Part shown: positions 1-6,747 of the stretch, one piece after another
How the letters are laid out: each line of letters begins with the position of its first letter
Numbering within the stretch: the stretch's first letter is position 1
Source: Scytonema sp. UIC 10036
GTDB taxonomy: Bacteria > Cyanobacteriota > Cyanobacteriia > Cyanobacteriales > Nostocaceae
Assembly (NCBI RefSeq): GCF_009725235.1
Contig: NZ_WJFC01000351.1
Location: forward strand, 1-6,747
Reading direction: 5' to 3'
Length of the DNA: 6,747 nucleotides
The notes under the pieces: generated by a model
Database searches by the model: none
The model's input: only the letters and a program-made list of their open reading frames with translations
Told to the model about the DNA's origin: nothing
Made by a program: the position numbers and the translations under genes

Positions 1-1771
1 TCTGCGGAAACATAATGGAATCTTCTGTTGGTTCTTTCAGGGCCACCTTCTCCGGCAAACATCCTTGTTGGGTCTTCGCCTGTTCTTTTGAAAGGATAAA
101 TTCCTGCAGTATAAGGGAAACTTCCCGGAAGGTTTTCCTGGCCTTTCCATTTGATTAAATCTCCCCAATCGTTGTACTTTGGCAATGCGATTTTCGGAAT
201 TTTTAAATGAGACAAAGATTCTGTTGAGTTTCACCTTAATTTCTTTTCCACGAACAAAATAAGAATAAAATTCAGCTTTGAAAGCTTCTTTCGTATTGTC
301 GCCAGGTTTTAAGGAAATCAATATTTTCCTGTTGAAGCTCTTTCTCAGCTTTTGGTATTCAGCATCTAAAGTCTTCTTGGAGAGGAAATTTTTCACTCCC
401 TCAATATGATACATTTTTCTTGCTAATTCGGCCTGTTTTTCTACATTCGCGTCGTATTGGCCTGTTGTTTTCAACAATTTCGGAAAGATAAGACTCTTTT
501 TGGAGGGATGATCGTTACTTCTTCTGTAACTTCCTGTTCAACAAATGTTTTTAAGTTTAAATCAACAAATTTGTTATTTACTTTAGAATCAATCTGTTGT
601 ACAATTCAGTTGTTCCGTGATCATTGAATTGTGAGGCTTTTGTGGCATACACCGCATTTCATCCAATGGCTGTTCCCATAATAAATGGTTTCTCTGGAAT
701 TGTTTCCTTACTGCCTGAAGCGCATCCAAAGCACCTCTTTTGTCAGATTTATTTAAGGCCACCAAATCTGCATAATCCAGCATGTCGATTTTTTCCAGCT
801 GTGTGGAAGCTCGCGTATTCAGGAGTCATTACATACATGGAAACATCTGCAAAATCAGAAACTTCTGAACCAGATTGCCAATTCCTGAAGTTTCAAGGAT
901 AATTACATCAGGATGAGCGAGTTTTAAAACATTTAAAGCCGACTGAATGAAAGGAGAAACGGAAACGTTGTTTTCTCTTGTTGCATTGAACGCATGTAAA
1001 CCCGCGGATCATTGATCGCGTTCATACGGATTCTGTCTCCCAAAAGCGCACCTCCTGTTTTTCTTTTTGGAAGGGTCGATTGAAGATGATGGAATTTTTT
1101 TATCAGTATTGGAACGTAGGAAAGTCTTACCAATTCATCTGTTAATGATGATTTTCCGCGCCTCCTGTTCCTGTGATCCCGATAATCGGAATGTTTAGAT
1201 TCTTTGATTTTTCGTCAATGGCTTTTAACCAGTTCAGGTTTTTCATCTGAAAAGTTTTCAACGGCAGAAATTACTTTGGCAATGCTTGTAGGATTTTCAA
1301 ATTGAATTGAATCCAGGTCATTAACTTCAACATCTTTTCCGGTTGCGAAGTCGGATTTCTTAACAGATCATCAATCATTCCTGAAGCCAAGTTCACGGCC
1401 GTCGTCCGGAGAATAAATTCTATCAATTCCGTAAGACATGATGTCTTCTATTTCTTCAGGCAGAATCACACCGCCACCGCCGCCAAAGATTTTGATCTGT
1501 GGAGAATTTTTTTCTCTTAAAAGGTCATAGATGTATTAAAATATTCATTGTGGCCGCCTTGATAAGAGGTTAATGCAATTGCGTTTGCATCTTCCTGGAT
1601 AGCCGTGTTTACGACTTCCTCGGCAGATTTGTCGTGTCCAAGGTGAATGACTTCGCATCCGTTCCCTGAATGACACGGCGCATGATATTAATGGCAGCAT
1701 CGTGACGTCAATAATGAAGCAGCCGTTACGATTCTTACTTTGTTTTTAGGAGTATATTTTTGGGTTTCCAT
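1..1771 (-). CDS. icmF: Fused isobutyryl-CoA mutase IcmF (left-arm copy, 3' partial, frameshifted)
   Basis: IcmF interconverts isobutyryl-CoA and n-butyryl-CoA by radical rearrangement with adenosylcobalamin, in the cytoplasm. Read from the ATG at 1769-1771, the pieces run in family order. First is a B12-binding domain (start [20 protein letters not shown], then a Gly-rich KIFGGGGGV near 1480). Next is a MeaB-like G domain: P-loop near 1150-1173, then [25 protein letters not shown] and NKSDKRG. A linker follows (IIPPKR near 510), then the start of the mutase domain, ending in [18 protein letters not shown] and [14 protein letters not shown] at the window edge. About 590 of the roughly 1,090 residues usual for the family are present. 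The residue before AGEG is Phe (57-59), as in isobutyryl-CoA mutases; methylmalonyl-CoA mutases have Tyr. Several single-base frameshifts break the frame, but family motifs continue across them, so I read them as sequence errors, not decay. Bases 1-593 have no counterpart in the other arm. Confidence 0.9.
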
Positions 1772-1797
1772 AAAAATCTAGAAAATTTCTGAATTTT

Positions 1798-1805
1798 CAA
1801 ATATA
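1798..1805 (-). promoter_or_regulatory. Bacteroidota -7 promoter element of icmF (left arm)
   Basis: Read on the minus strand this is TATATTTG, an exact match to the Bacteroidota -7 consensus TAnnTTTG, 26 bases upstream of the icmF ATG. No clear TTTG-type -33 element is visible at the expected spacing. The same element lies in front of the right-arm copy. Confidence 0.55.
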
Positions 1806-1944
1806 ATAATAAATAAAACCTTTTGCATGAGCTTAAAAACTTGTTTTCATATTGTTATATTTGATTCCTGTTTTGGATATTTGCCCAATGCCAAACATTT
1901 GTTAGTTTGTGAAGGCTGGTTTTCAGAATCTAGATTAATTTCTC

Positions 1945-1952
1945 TACTTTTG
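1945..1952 (+). promoter_or_regulatory. Bacteroidota -7 promoter element of the small membrane-protein gene (left arm)
   Basis: TACTTTTG matches TAnnTTTG exactly and sits 18 bases before the ATG at 1971. The -33 region (around 1920-1924, TTTTC) is only a weak match. Together with the icmF element, it makes 1772-1970 a divergent two-promoter region of about 200 bases. Confidence 0.5.
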
Positions 1953-1970
1953 CATATTATTATATAGGAT

Positions 1971-2363
1971 ATGAAAAAGGCATTGCTCTATTTTTTATTG
2001 GGAAGGTTGTAAGCTTTTTAATCAATTATTTCTTTTACAGTTCGAAAATATCGAATTAGACATTTATTATGCCGTTGCTTTTGGTTCGCCTGGGGAATTG
2101 CTTATTATTTAGATACGCCGGATTTTACTTTAGCCAAAAAAATGGGTTTGTCTTTTGTGGCTATGGGAATTTTAGTTCTCGTGGGAACTTTAATTTTTAA
2201 TCTTGAGCTGGCGATTCCTTCCATACTGAAGTTTTCTACGGTTTTTGTAGCGTATTACCTGATTGCAAGCTCAGGGCGAATAAAACACTTCGTAATTAAT
2301 GCATCATCCGGAAGCTTGCGTAAACAAGTAAAAGGAGCATACACAGCAGTGCGAAAAAATTAA
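1971..2363 (+). CDS. Small four-helix membrane protein, unknown function (left-arm copy, frameshifted)
   Basis: I do not recognise a family. Merging the arms gives a start MKKALLYFLLGTVVSFLINY and four hydrophobic stretches at about residues 5-22, 31-48, 58-77 and 81-101, so an integral inner-membrane protein is likely. The start is chosen by the ATG just downstream of a TAnnTTTG promoter. In this arm three one-base losses before 2142 (for example GGAACGG read as GGAAGG near 2007, and TTCC read as TTC near 2043) break the N-terminal half; the frame is open from 2142 to the TAA at 2361-2363. As read, the protein is about 131 residues and its 3' end overlaps the convergent DUF3667 gene by 68 bases. 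Adding one T near 2270 would instead end it at 2299 as about 110 residues (tail SFRANKTLRN), so that the two stops share one TTAA. I find the shorter form the more natural gene, but both arms show the longer frame. Confidence 0.6.
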
Positions 2364-3382
2364 TAATAAATAAGGAAATTCCTTTAATAACACTGATGCC
2401 CTTGAATTTTGTAGACTCTGTGATGGGCTATGAAGAAATAGATAAACATATAAACAATAGCAAGGTAGAAGTCAGGATACTCAACATATTAAAGACAGAA
2501 TAATCCGGAAGTAAAGACAGGAGTTCGACAAAAATTATTATGATGAGAATTCCCAACAGCAGGAAAGAGAAATAATGAAGCGTAAAAATCCGTTGTCAAA
2601 AAACCACCATTTCTTTTTATTATGAAAAATCCATAAGAAAAAGCAAAAACAGGAAGGTAAATGAATAATGCTTTAGGGAGCGTATGCACACCGTTTCACT
2701 AAATTTATCAAAAATCTGTTCTTTGTTGAGCCCCTGTTCCTGTAAATGAAATGCCTTTTTGCAAAAGGCTCATGAATCAAAAGGCAGTCTGCTATTGCCG
2801 CTTTTTGAATACAGCGAATCAAACTGCTTCATATTTTCAGCCCCGAGAATCATTAATTTTCCATCTCTGGTTTCTTCTAAAACGTCTGTTTTACTGTCAT
2901 TGTCATTTACGATGCTTACTTAAAGGTCGTTAATGGCTTCTTTTGGAATTTGCGTATTATTATTTCTGCCAATACTATCCAGTATCTTTGCAATCTGCTC
3001 TTTATTTGCTTTTTCCCTTTTTTTGTATCTAAAGTATAAATTATCATTTGTTTCCTTTTTTTCTTCCGAAGAAGGCAATAGAGAAGGCAGAAAAAAGGTA
3101 ATGAAACTTATAAAAATATAAAGTTTTACAGGAGCTACATAAGCCTGTCTTTTTCCTGCAGATATTCTTTGGTAAGCTTTCCGGGACGGAATAAAAGGTA
3201 TTTGATTGTTTTCCAGAACTGTCCGTCATAATGCGTAAAATCTTCAATAAAATGGGTAAATAATAATAGAAAGGCTGTTTAGGCTGAACATTTTCCTGTC
3301 CGCAATGCGGGCAAAATCTTTCTTCCACCAGATGTCGCAGTTTAGGCAGCTTTTTATCATCTCTCAATTTTCCGTGGCTCAT
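2296..3382 (-). CDS. DUF3667 zinc-ribbon membrane protein (left-arm copy, frameshifted)
   Basis: DUF3667 proteins have an N-terminal zinc ribbon and a membrane-embedded remainder; their function is unknown. Reading from the ATG at 3380-3382, this arm gives MSHGKLRDD, then an extra A and a missing G spoil the first CxxC. The second half, EERFCPHCGQENVQPKQPF, is intact. It continues as FFYFIPILL-like readings that only make sense after merging with the other arm. This arm preserves LLFRPGKLTKEYL (near 3170-3200) and the stretch encoding KLYIFISFITFFLPSLLP, where the right arm is shifted. The C-terminal stretch INFFALLCMLLLLVYASF ends MMH at the stop complementary to 2296-2298. Full length is about 360 residues. 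It is convergent with the small membrane-protein gene. Confidence 0.8.
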
Positions 3383-3404
3383 GATTAGTAATGTTTTATT
3401 CCGG

Positions 3405-3412
3405 CAAATATA
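3405..3412 (-). promoter_or_regulatory. Bacteroidota -7 promoter element of DUF3667 (left arm)
   Basis: On the minus strand this reads TATATTTG, an exact TAnnTTTG match, 22 bases before the DUF3667 ATG. No convincing -33 element is seen. The right arm has the same site at 3940-3947. Confidence 0.5.
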
Positions 3413-3631
3413 AAATTAACTTATTAGATATTGTTATTCATAATTTTTTATGCTATAGTTTGAATAAAATTTAATAAATAATGATAAAAATCGTAATTAA
3501 CATAATGTTTATAAGTGTTTGGTTTTTTATTAGAATGGAATAATTAGAAGCGAATGCAAGCCTTGTGGAAAAGAAACAGCAGAACTTTAAATTGGCGAGA
3601 TTGCTAATGTCCTAAATATCTTAATTTTAAG

Positions 3632-3720
3632 TTAAATAATAATAATTGTGTTGTATGCTTTTGGATAATACAAATAATTTGTATTTGAACCCTTTTAGGG
3701 GAAAATTATGTTTTAATTTT
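3632..3720. other. Unpaired 89-base core of the palindrome (turning point)
   Basis: This is the only internal stretch absent from both arms. It is AT-rich and resembles the flanking intergenic DNA more than an adapter. It has no open frame of note. It contains two small hairpins: AATACAAA/TTTGTATT at 3667-3674 and 3678-3685 with a TAA loop, and a weak CCCT/AGGG at 3690-3700. If the window is a fold-back chimera, this core is probably the true genomic continuation of one arm, copied once before the switch to the other strand. Confidence 0.75.
3667..3685. repeat. Short hairpin in the palindrome core
   Basis: An eight-base perfect inverted repeat, AATACAAA and TTTGTATT, flanks a three-base loop. 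The stem is A/T-rich with one G-C pair and no following T-run, so it does not look like an intrinsic terminator. No role can be assigned. Confidence 0.4.
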
Positions 3721-3939
3721 CTTAAAATTAAGATATTTAGGACATTAGCAATCTCGCCAATTTAAAGTTTGCTGTTTCTTTTCCACAAGGCTTGCATTCG
3801 CTTCTAATTATTCCATTCTAATAAAAAACCAAACACTTATAAACATTATGTTAATTACGATTTTTAATCATTATTTATTAAATTTTATTCAAACTATAGC
3901 ATAAAAAATTATGAATAACAATATCTAATAAGTTAATTT

Positions 3940-3947
3940 TATATTTG
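3940..3947 (+). promoter_or_regulatory. Bacteroidota -7 promoter element of DUF3667 (right arm)
   Basis: TATATTTG matches TAnnTTTG exactly, 22 bases before the ATG at 3970. It is the mirror copy of the site at 3405-3412. Confidence 0.5.
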
Positions 3948-3969
3948 CGGGAATAAAACATTACTAATC

Positions 3970-5052
3970 ATGAGCCACGGAAAATTGAGAGATGATAAAA
4001 GCTGCCTAAACTGCGGACATCTGGTGGAAGAAAGATTTTGCCCGCATTGCGGACAGGAAAATGTTCAGCCTAAACAGCCTTTCTATTATTTATTTACCCA
4101 TTTTATTGAAGATTTTACGCATTATGACGGACAGTTCTGGAAAACAATCAAATACCTTTTATTCCGTCCCGAAAGCTTACCAAAGAATATCTTGCAGGAA
4201 AAAGACAGGCTTATGTAGCTCCTGTAAAACTTTTATTTTTATAAGTTTCATTACCTTTTTTCTGCCTTCTCTATTGCCTTCTTCGGAAGAAAAAAAGGAA
4301 ACAAATGATATTTATACTTTAGATACAAAAAAGGGAAAAAGCAAATAAAGAGCAGATTGCAAAGATACTGGATAGTATTGGCAGAAATAATAATACGCAA
4401 ATTCCAAAGAAGCATTAACGACCTTAAAGTAAGCATCGTAAATGACAATGACAGTAAACAGACGTTTTAGAAGAACCAGAGATGGAAAATTAATGATTCT
4501 CGGGGCTGAAAATATGAAGCGTTTGATTCGCTGTATTCAAAAAGCGGCAATAGCAGACTGCCTTTTGATTTCATGAGGCTTTTGCAAAAAAGGCATTTCA
4601 TTTACAGGAACAGGGGCTCAACAAAAACAGATTTTTGATAAATTTAGTGAAACGGTTGTGCATACGCTCCCTAAAGCATTATTCATTTACCTTCCTGTTT
4701 TTGCTTTTTCTTATGGATTTTTCATAATAAAAAGAAATGGTGGTTTTTTGACAAGGGATTTTTACGCTTCATTATTTCTCTTTCCTGCTGTTGGGAATTC
4801 TCATCATAATAATTTTGTCGGAACTCCTGTCTTTACTTCCGGATTATTCTGTCTTTAATATGTTGAGTATCCTGACTTCTACGTTGCTATTGTTTATATG
4901 TTTATCTATTTCTTCATAGCCCATCACAGAGTCTACGAAAATTCAAGGGCATCAGTGTTATTAAAGGAATTTCCTTATTTATTATTAATTTTTTCGCACT
5001 GCTGTGTATGCTCCTTTTACTTGTTTACGCAAGCTTCCGGATGATGCATTAA
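3970..5052 (+). CDS. DUF3667 zinc-ribbon membrane protein (right-arm copy, frameshifted)
   Basis: Role unknown. This is the better copy for the N-terminus: MSHGKLRDDKSCLNCGHLVE, with the zinc ribbon Cys12-x-x-Cys15 and Cys24-x-x-Cys27 (FCPHCGQ), then FTHFIEDFTHYDGQFWKTIK. The frame then breaks: CCCGAAAG near 4168 has lost a G, so the left arm is needed to read RPGKLTKEYL. Here AGKRQAYVAPVKL (about 4196-4231) is right. The middle is polar (GRNNNTQIP and following), then a membrane-rich part follows: HTLPKALFIYLPVFAF near 4660-4705, LHYFSFLLLGILIII near 4770-4815, and INFFALLCMLLLLVYASF before the stop TAA at 5050-5052. Merged length is about 360 residues, normal for the family as I recall it. 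The ATG is preferred because it lies just below a TAnnTTTG promoter and starts right before the zinc ribbon. No operon partner is evident; its neighbour is convergent. Confidence 0.85.
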
Positions 5053-5375
5053 TTACGAAGTGTTTTATTCGCCCTGAGCTTGCAATCAGGTAATACGCTA
5101 CAAAAACGTAGAAAACTTCAGTATGGAAGGAATCGCCAGCTCAAGATTAAAAATTAAAGTTCCCACGAGAACTAAAATTCCCATAGCCACAAAAGACAAA
5201 CCCATTTTTTTGGCTAAAGTAAAATCCGGCGTATCTAAATAATAAGCAATTCCCCAGGCGGAACAAAAGCAACGGCATAATAAATGTCTAATTCGATATT
5301 TTCGAACTGTAAAAGAAATAATTGATTAAAAGCTTACAACCGTTCCCAATAAAAATAGAGGCAATGCTTTTTCAT
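4985..5375 (-). CDS. Small four-helix membrane protein, unknown function (right-arm copy, frameshifted)
   Basis: This mirrors the gene at 1971-2363. The start ATG is the complement of 5373-5375, 18 bases below the promoter element at 5394-5401. This arm reads GGAACGGTTGTAAGC correctly (GTVVS), which fixes the left arm, but has lost bases in other runs, including one A in the opening AAAAAGG and one T in the run near 5330. An extra base in the ACGTAGAAAAC region near 5106-5115 also shifts the frame here. The stop is either the complement of 4985-4987 (as the observed frame runs) or, if one base is missing near 5077, the complement of 5049-5051. The second choice overlaps the DUF3667 stop in a single TTAA. 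Confidence 0.55.
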
Positions 5376-5393
5376 ATCCTATATAATAATATG

Positions 5394-5401
5394 CAAAAGT
5401 A
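5394..5401 (-). promoter_or_regulatory. Bacteroidota -7 promoter element of the small membrane-protein gene (right arm)
   Basis: The minus strand reads TACTTTTG, an exact TAnnTTTG match 18 bases before the start codon. It mirrors 1945-1952. Confidence 0.5.
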
Positions 5402-5540
5402 GAGAAATTAATCTGAGATTCTGAAAACAAGCCTTCACAAACTAACAAATGTTTGGCATTGGGCAAATATCCAAAACAGGATCAAATATAACAATATGAA
5501 AATAGTTTTTAAGCTCATGCAAAAGGTTGTTATTTATTAT

Positions 5541-5548
5541 TATATTTG
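5541..5548 (+). promoter_or_regulatory. Bacteroidota -7 promoter element of icmF (right arm)
   Basis: TATATTTG matches TAnnTTTG exactly, 27 bases before the icmF ATG at 5576. A possible -33 region is poor. The spacing to the ATG differs by one base from the left arm because a T-run is read as six T here and five there. Confidence 0.55.
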
Positions 5549-5575
5549 AAAATTCAGAAATTTTCTAGATTTTTT

Positions 5576-6747
5576 ATGGAAACCCAAAAATATACTCCTA
5601 AAAACAAAGTAAGAATCGTAACGGCTGCTTCATTATTTGACGGTCACGATGCTGCCATTAATATCATGCGCCGTGTCATTCAGGGAACGGATGCGAAGTC
5701 ATTCACCTTGGACACGACAAATCTGCCGAGGAAGTCGTAAACACGGCTATCCAGGAAGATGCAAACGCAATTGCATTAACTTCTTTCAAGGCGGCCACAA
5801 TGAATATTTTAAATACATCTATGACCTTTTAAGAGAAAAAAATTCTCCACAGATCAAAATCTTTGCGGCGGTGGCGTGTGATTCTGCCTGAAGAAATAGA
5901 AGACATCATGTCTTACGGAATTGATAGAATTTATTTCTCCGGACGACGGCCGTGAACTTGGCTTCAGGAATGATTGATGATCTGTTAAGAATCCGACTTC
6001 GCAACCGGAAAAGATGTTGAAGTTAATGACCTGGATTCAATTCAATTTGAAAATCCTACAAGCATTGCCAAAGTAATTTCTGCGTTGAAAACTTTTCAGA
6101 TGAAAAACCTGAACTGGTAAAAGCCATTGACGAAAATCAAAGATTCTAAACATTCCGATTATCGGGATCACAGGACAGGAGCGCGGAAAATCATCATTAA
6201 CAGATGAATTGGTAAGACGTTTCCTACGTTCCAATACTGATAAAAAATTGCCATCATCTCTCAATCGACCTTCCAAAAAGAAAAACGGAGGTGCGCTTTT
6301 GGGAGACAGAATCCGTATGAACGCGATCAATGATCCGCGGTTTACATGCGTTCAATGGCAACAAGAGAAACAACGTTTCCGTTTCTCCTTTCATTCAGTC
6401 GGCTTTAAATGTTTTAAAACTCGCTCATCCTGATGTAATTATCCTTGAAACTTCAGGAATTGGGCAATCTGGTTCAGAAGTTTCTGATTTTGCAGATGTT
6501 TCATGTATGTAATGACTCCTGAATACGGAGCTTCCACACAGCTGGAAAAAATCGACATGCTGGATTATGCAGATTTGGTGGCCTTAAATAAATCTGACAA
6601 AAGAGGTGCTTTGGATGCGCTTCAGGCAGTAAGGAAACAATTCCAGAGAAACCATTTATTATGGGAACAGCCATTGGATGAAATGCCGGTGTATGCCACA
6701 AAAGCCTCACAATTCAATGATCACGGAACAACTGACTTGTACAACAG
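5576..6747 (+). CDS. icmF: Fused isobutyryl-CoA mutase IcmF (right-arm copy, 3' partial, frameshifted)
   Basis: This copy holds the B12-binding and G-protein domains, about 390 residues, and leaves the window before the mutase domain. The start is ATG at 5576 below the promoter element; the next codons give [20 protein letters not shown] and [13 protein letters not shown], the cobalamin-binding region (family motif DxHxxG, here DGHDAA). Frames then shift near 5695. With the left arm, the next stretch reads [15 protein letters not shown], then [20 protein letters not shown]. The P-loop GTGGAGKS lies at 6172-6192, broken here by missing bases. Downstream, [74 protein letters not shown] and [18 protein letters not shown] are readable. 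NKSD is the G4 base-recognition motif (NKxD). The G domain acts as a built-in chaperone for cofactor loading and exchange in this family. No neighbouring gene shares its promoter. Confidence 0.9.

Larger units (their letters stand above)
1772..1970. other. Divergent intergenic region between icmF and the small membrane-protein gene (left arm)
   Basis: About 200 AT-rich bases hold the two outward-facing TAnnTTTG elements at 1798-1805 and 1945-1952. I see no obvious operator-like dyad between them and no small RNA. The right arm has the same region at 5376-5575. Confidence 0.6.
594..3631 (+). repeat. Left arm of a 3-kb inverted repeat
   Basis: Base 594 pairs with base 6747 and base 3631 with base 3721. 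The innermost 31 bases (3601-3631) are an exact reverse complement of 3721-3751. I traced the match through icmF, the small gene, DUF3667 and the intergenic region. In a sampled stretch of about 290 bases there are roughly seven differences, nearly all one-base gains or losses in runs such as TTTTT/TTTTTT. This arm is 3,038 bases against 3,027 in the partner, so the partner has lost slightly more bases. The pattern suits two error-prone reads of one sequence better than two evolved copies. Confidence 0.95.
3383..3969. other. Gene-free AT-rich interval around the palindrome centre
   Basis: The interval lies between the two DUF3667 start codons. It is made of 249 bases of left arm (3383-3631), the 89-base core, and 249 bases of right arm (3721-3969). 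Apart from the two DUF3667 promoter elements and the core hairpins I see nothing functional. One short frame in the left arm (ATG at 3481, divergent from DUF3667) stops after 20 codons at a TAA present in both arms, so I do not call it a gene. Confidence 0.7.
3721..6747 (-). repeat. Right arm of the 3-kb inverted repeat
   Basis: This is the reverse complement of 594-3631, cut off by the window end and not by loss of similarity: the last bases still match the left arm inside icmF. It carries its own set of miscalls. Examples are two missing G in the IcmF Gly-rich run near 5865-5875 and two missing bases in the P-loop near 6172-6183, where the left arm is correct. In turn it is correct at places where the left arm is not, such as TTTGACGGTCAC near 5637-5648. 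Confidence 0.95.

Noticed and set aside
624..902. Plus-strand open frame of 92 codons in the left arm
   Set aside because: It is antisense to the icmF G domain, whose motifs are clear on the minus strand; the same antisense frame recurs at 6501-6710 as a mirror.
2489..2689. Separate 66-residue membrane protein (and its mirror at 4658-4858)
   Set aside because: Its first part (HTLPKALFIYLPVFAF) is the DUF3667 frame; the rest is the same gene after a frameshift, so it is not an independent gene.
3481..3609. Possible small secreted or membrane peptide starting MIKIVINIMFISVWFF, divergent from DUF3667
   Set aside because: The frame stops after 20 codons at a TAA found in both arms, and the other arm reads the fourth codon region in a different frame (GATTAAAAATC against GATAAAAATC).
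3667..3700. Intrinsic terminator or structured RNA in the core
   Set aside because: The stems are short and A/T-rich or only four pairs long, and neither is followed by a T-run.
3601..3751. Covalently closed hairpin telomere of a linear replicon read through on both strands
   Set aside because: A hairpin end would turn with little or no unpaired sequence. Here an 89-base core is unpaired, and no telomere-resolvase gene is seen.
594..6747. Composite transposon, inverted amplicon or programmed-inversion system bounded by 3-kb inverted repeats
   Set aside because: There is no transposase, recombinase or cargo between the arms, only 89 AT-rich bases, and the arms carry ordinary metabolic and membrane genes that differ by homopolymer indels.
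1..6747. CRISPR array, tRNA, rRNA, phage or toxin-antitoxin genes
   Set aside because: I found no tandem direct repeats, no RNA-gene-like segments and no protein pieces of such families on either strand.

Overview
The window is dominated by one structure: a near-complete head-to-head palindrome. Bases 594-3631 are repeated in reverse complement at 3721-6747, around an unpaired 89-base core (3632-3720). Bases 1-593 extend the left arm and have no partner, because the right copy stops at the window edge. Where compared, the arms differ mainly by single-base insertions and deletions in short homopolymers, with few substitutions. Every gene is broken by frameshifts, mostly at different places in the two arms. 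Merging the arms restores long open frames. The simplest reading is an unpolished long-read or amplified-DNA fold-back chimera (one strand followed by its own complement), not a natural 6.7-kb palindrome.

The underlying locus is about 3.6 kb long and holds three genes. (1) icmF is the fused, adenosylcobalamin-dependent isobutyryl-CoA mutase: a B12-binding domain, a MeaB-like G-protein domain, then the start of the mutase domain. It is on the minus strand at 1-1771 and again on the plus strand at 5576-6747. (2) A small four-helix membrane protein of unknown function is divergent from icmF: plus strand from 1971, and minus strand from 5375. (3) A DUF3667 protein with an N-terminal zinc ribbon and C-terminal membrane helices is convergent with the small gene: minus 2296-3382, plus 3970-5052. 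An AT-rich intergenic stretch upstream of DUF3667 runs into the turning point.

The organism is most likely a member of Bacteroidota, probably Flavobacteriales of the Chryseobacterium type. Reasons are the AT-rich intergenic DNA, DUF3667 (a family I know mainly from Bacteroidota), the style of the proteins, and a TAnnTTTG promoter element upstream of each of the three genes. The genus is an impression from protein similarity, not a search result.

IcmF would interconvert isobutyryl-CoA and n-butyryl-CoA, with its own G-protein domain guarding cofactor loading. Nothing links the two membrane-protein genes to that reaction beyond proximity. I see no transposase, phage gene, CRISPR array, tRNA or rRNA. 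I do not think the window holds a new biological system. Its main value is as a clear fold-back artefact from which the real genes can be recovered.
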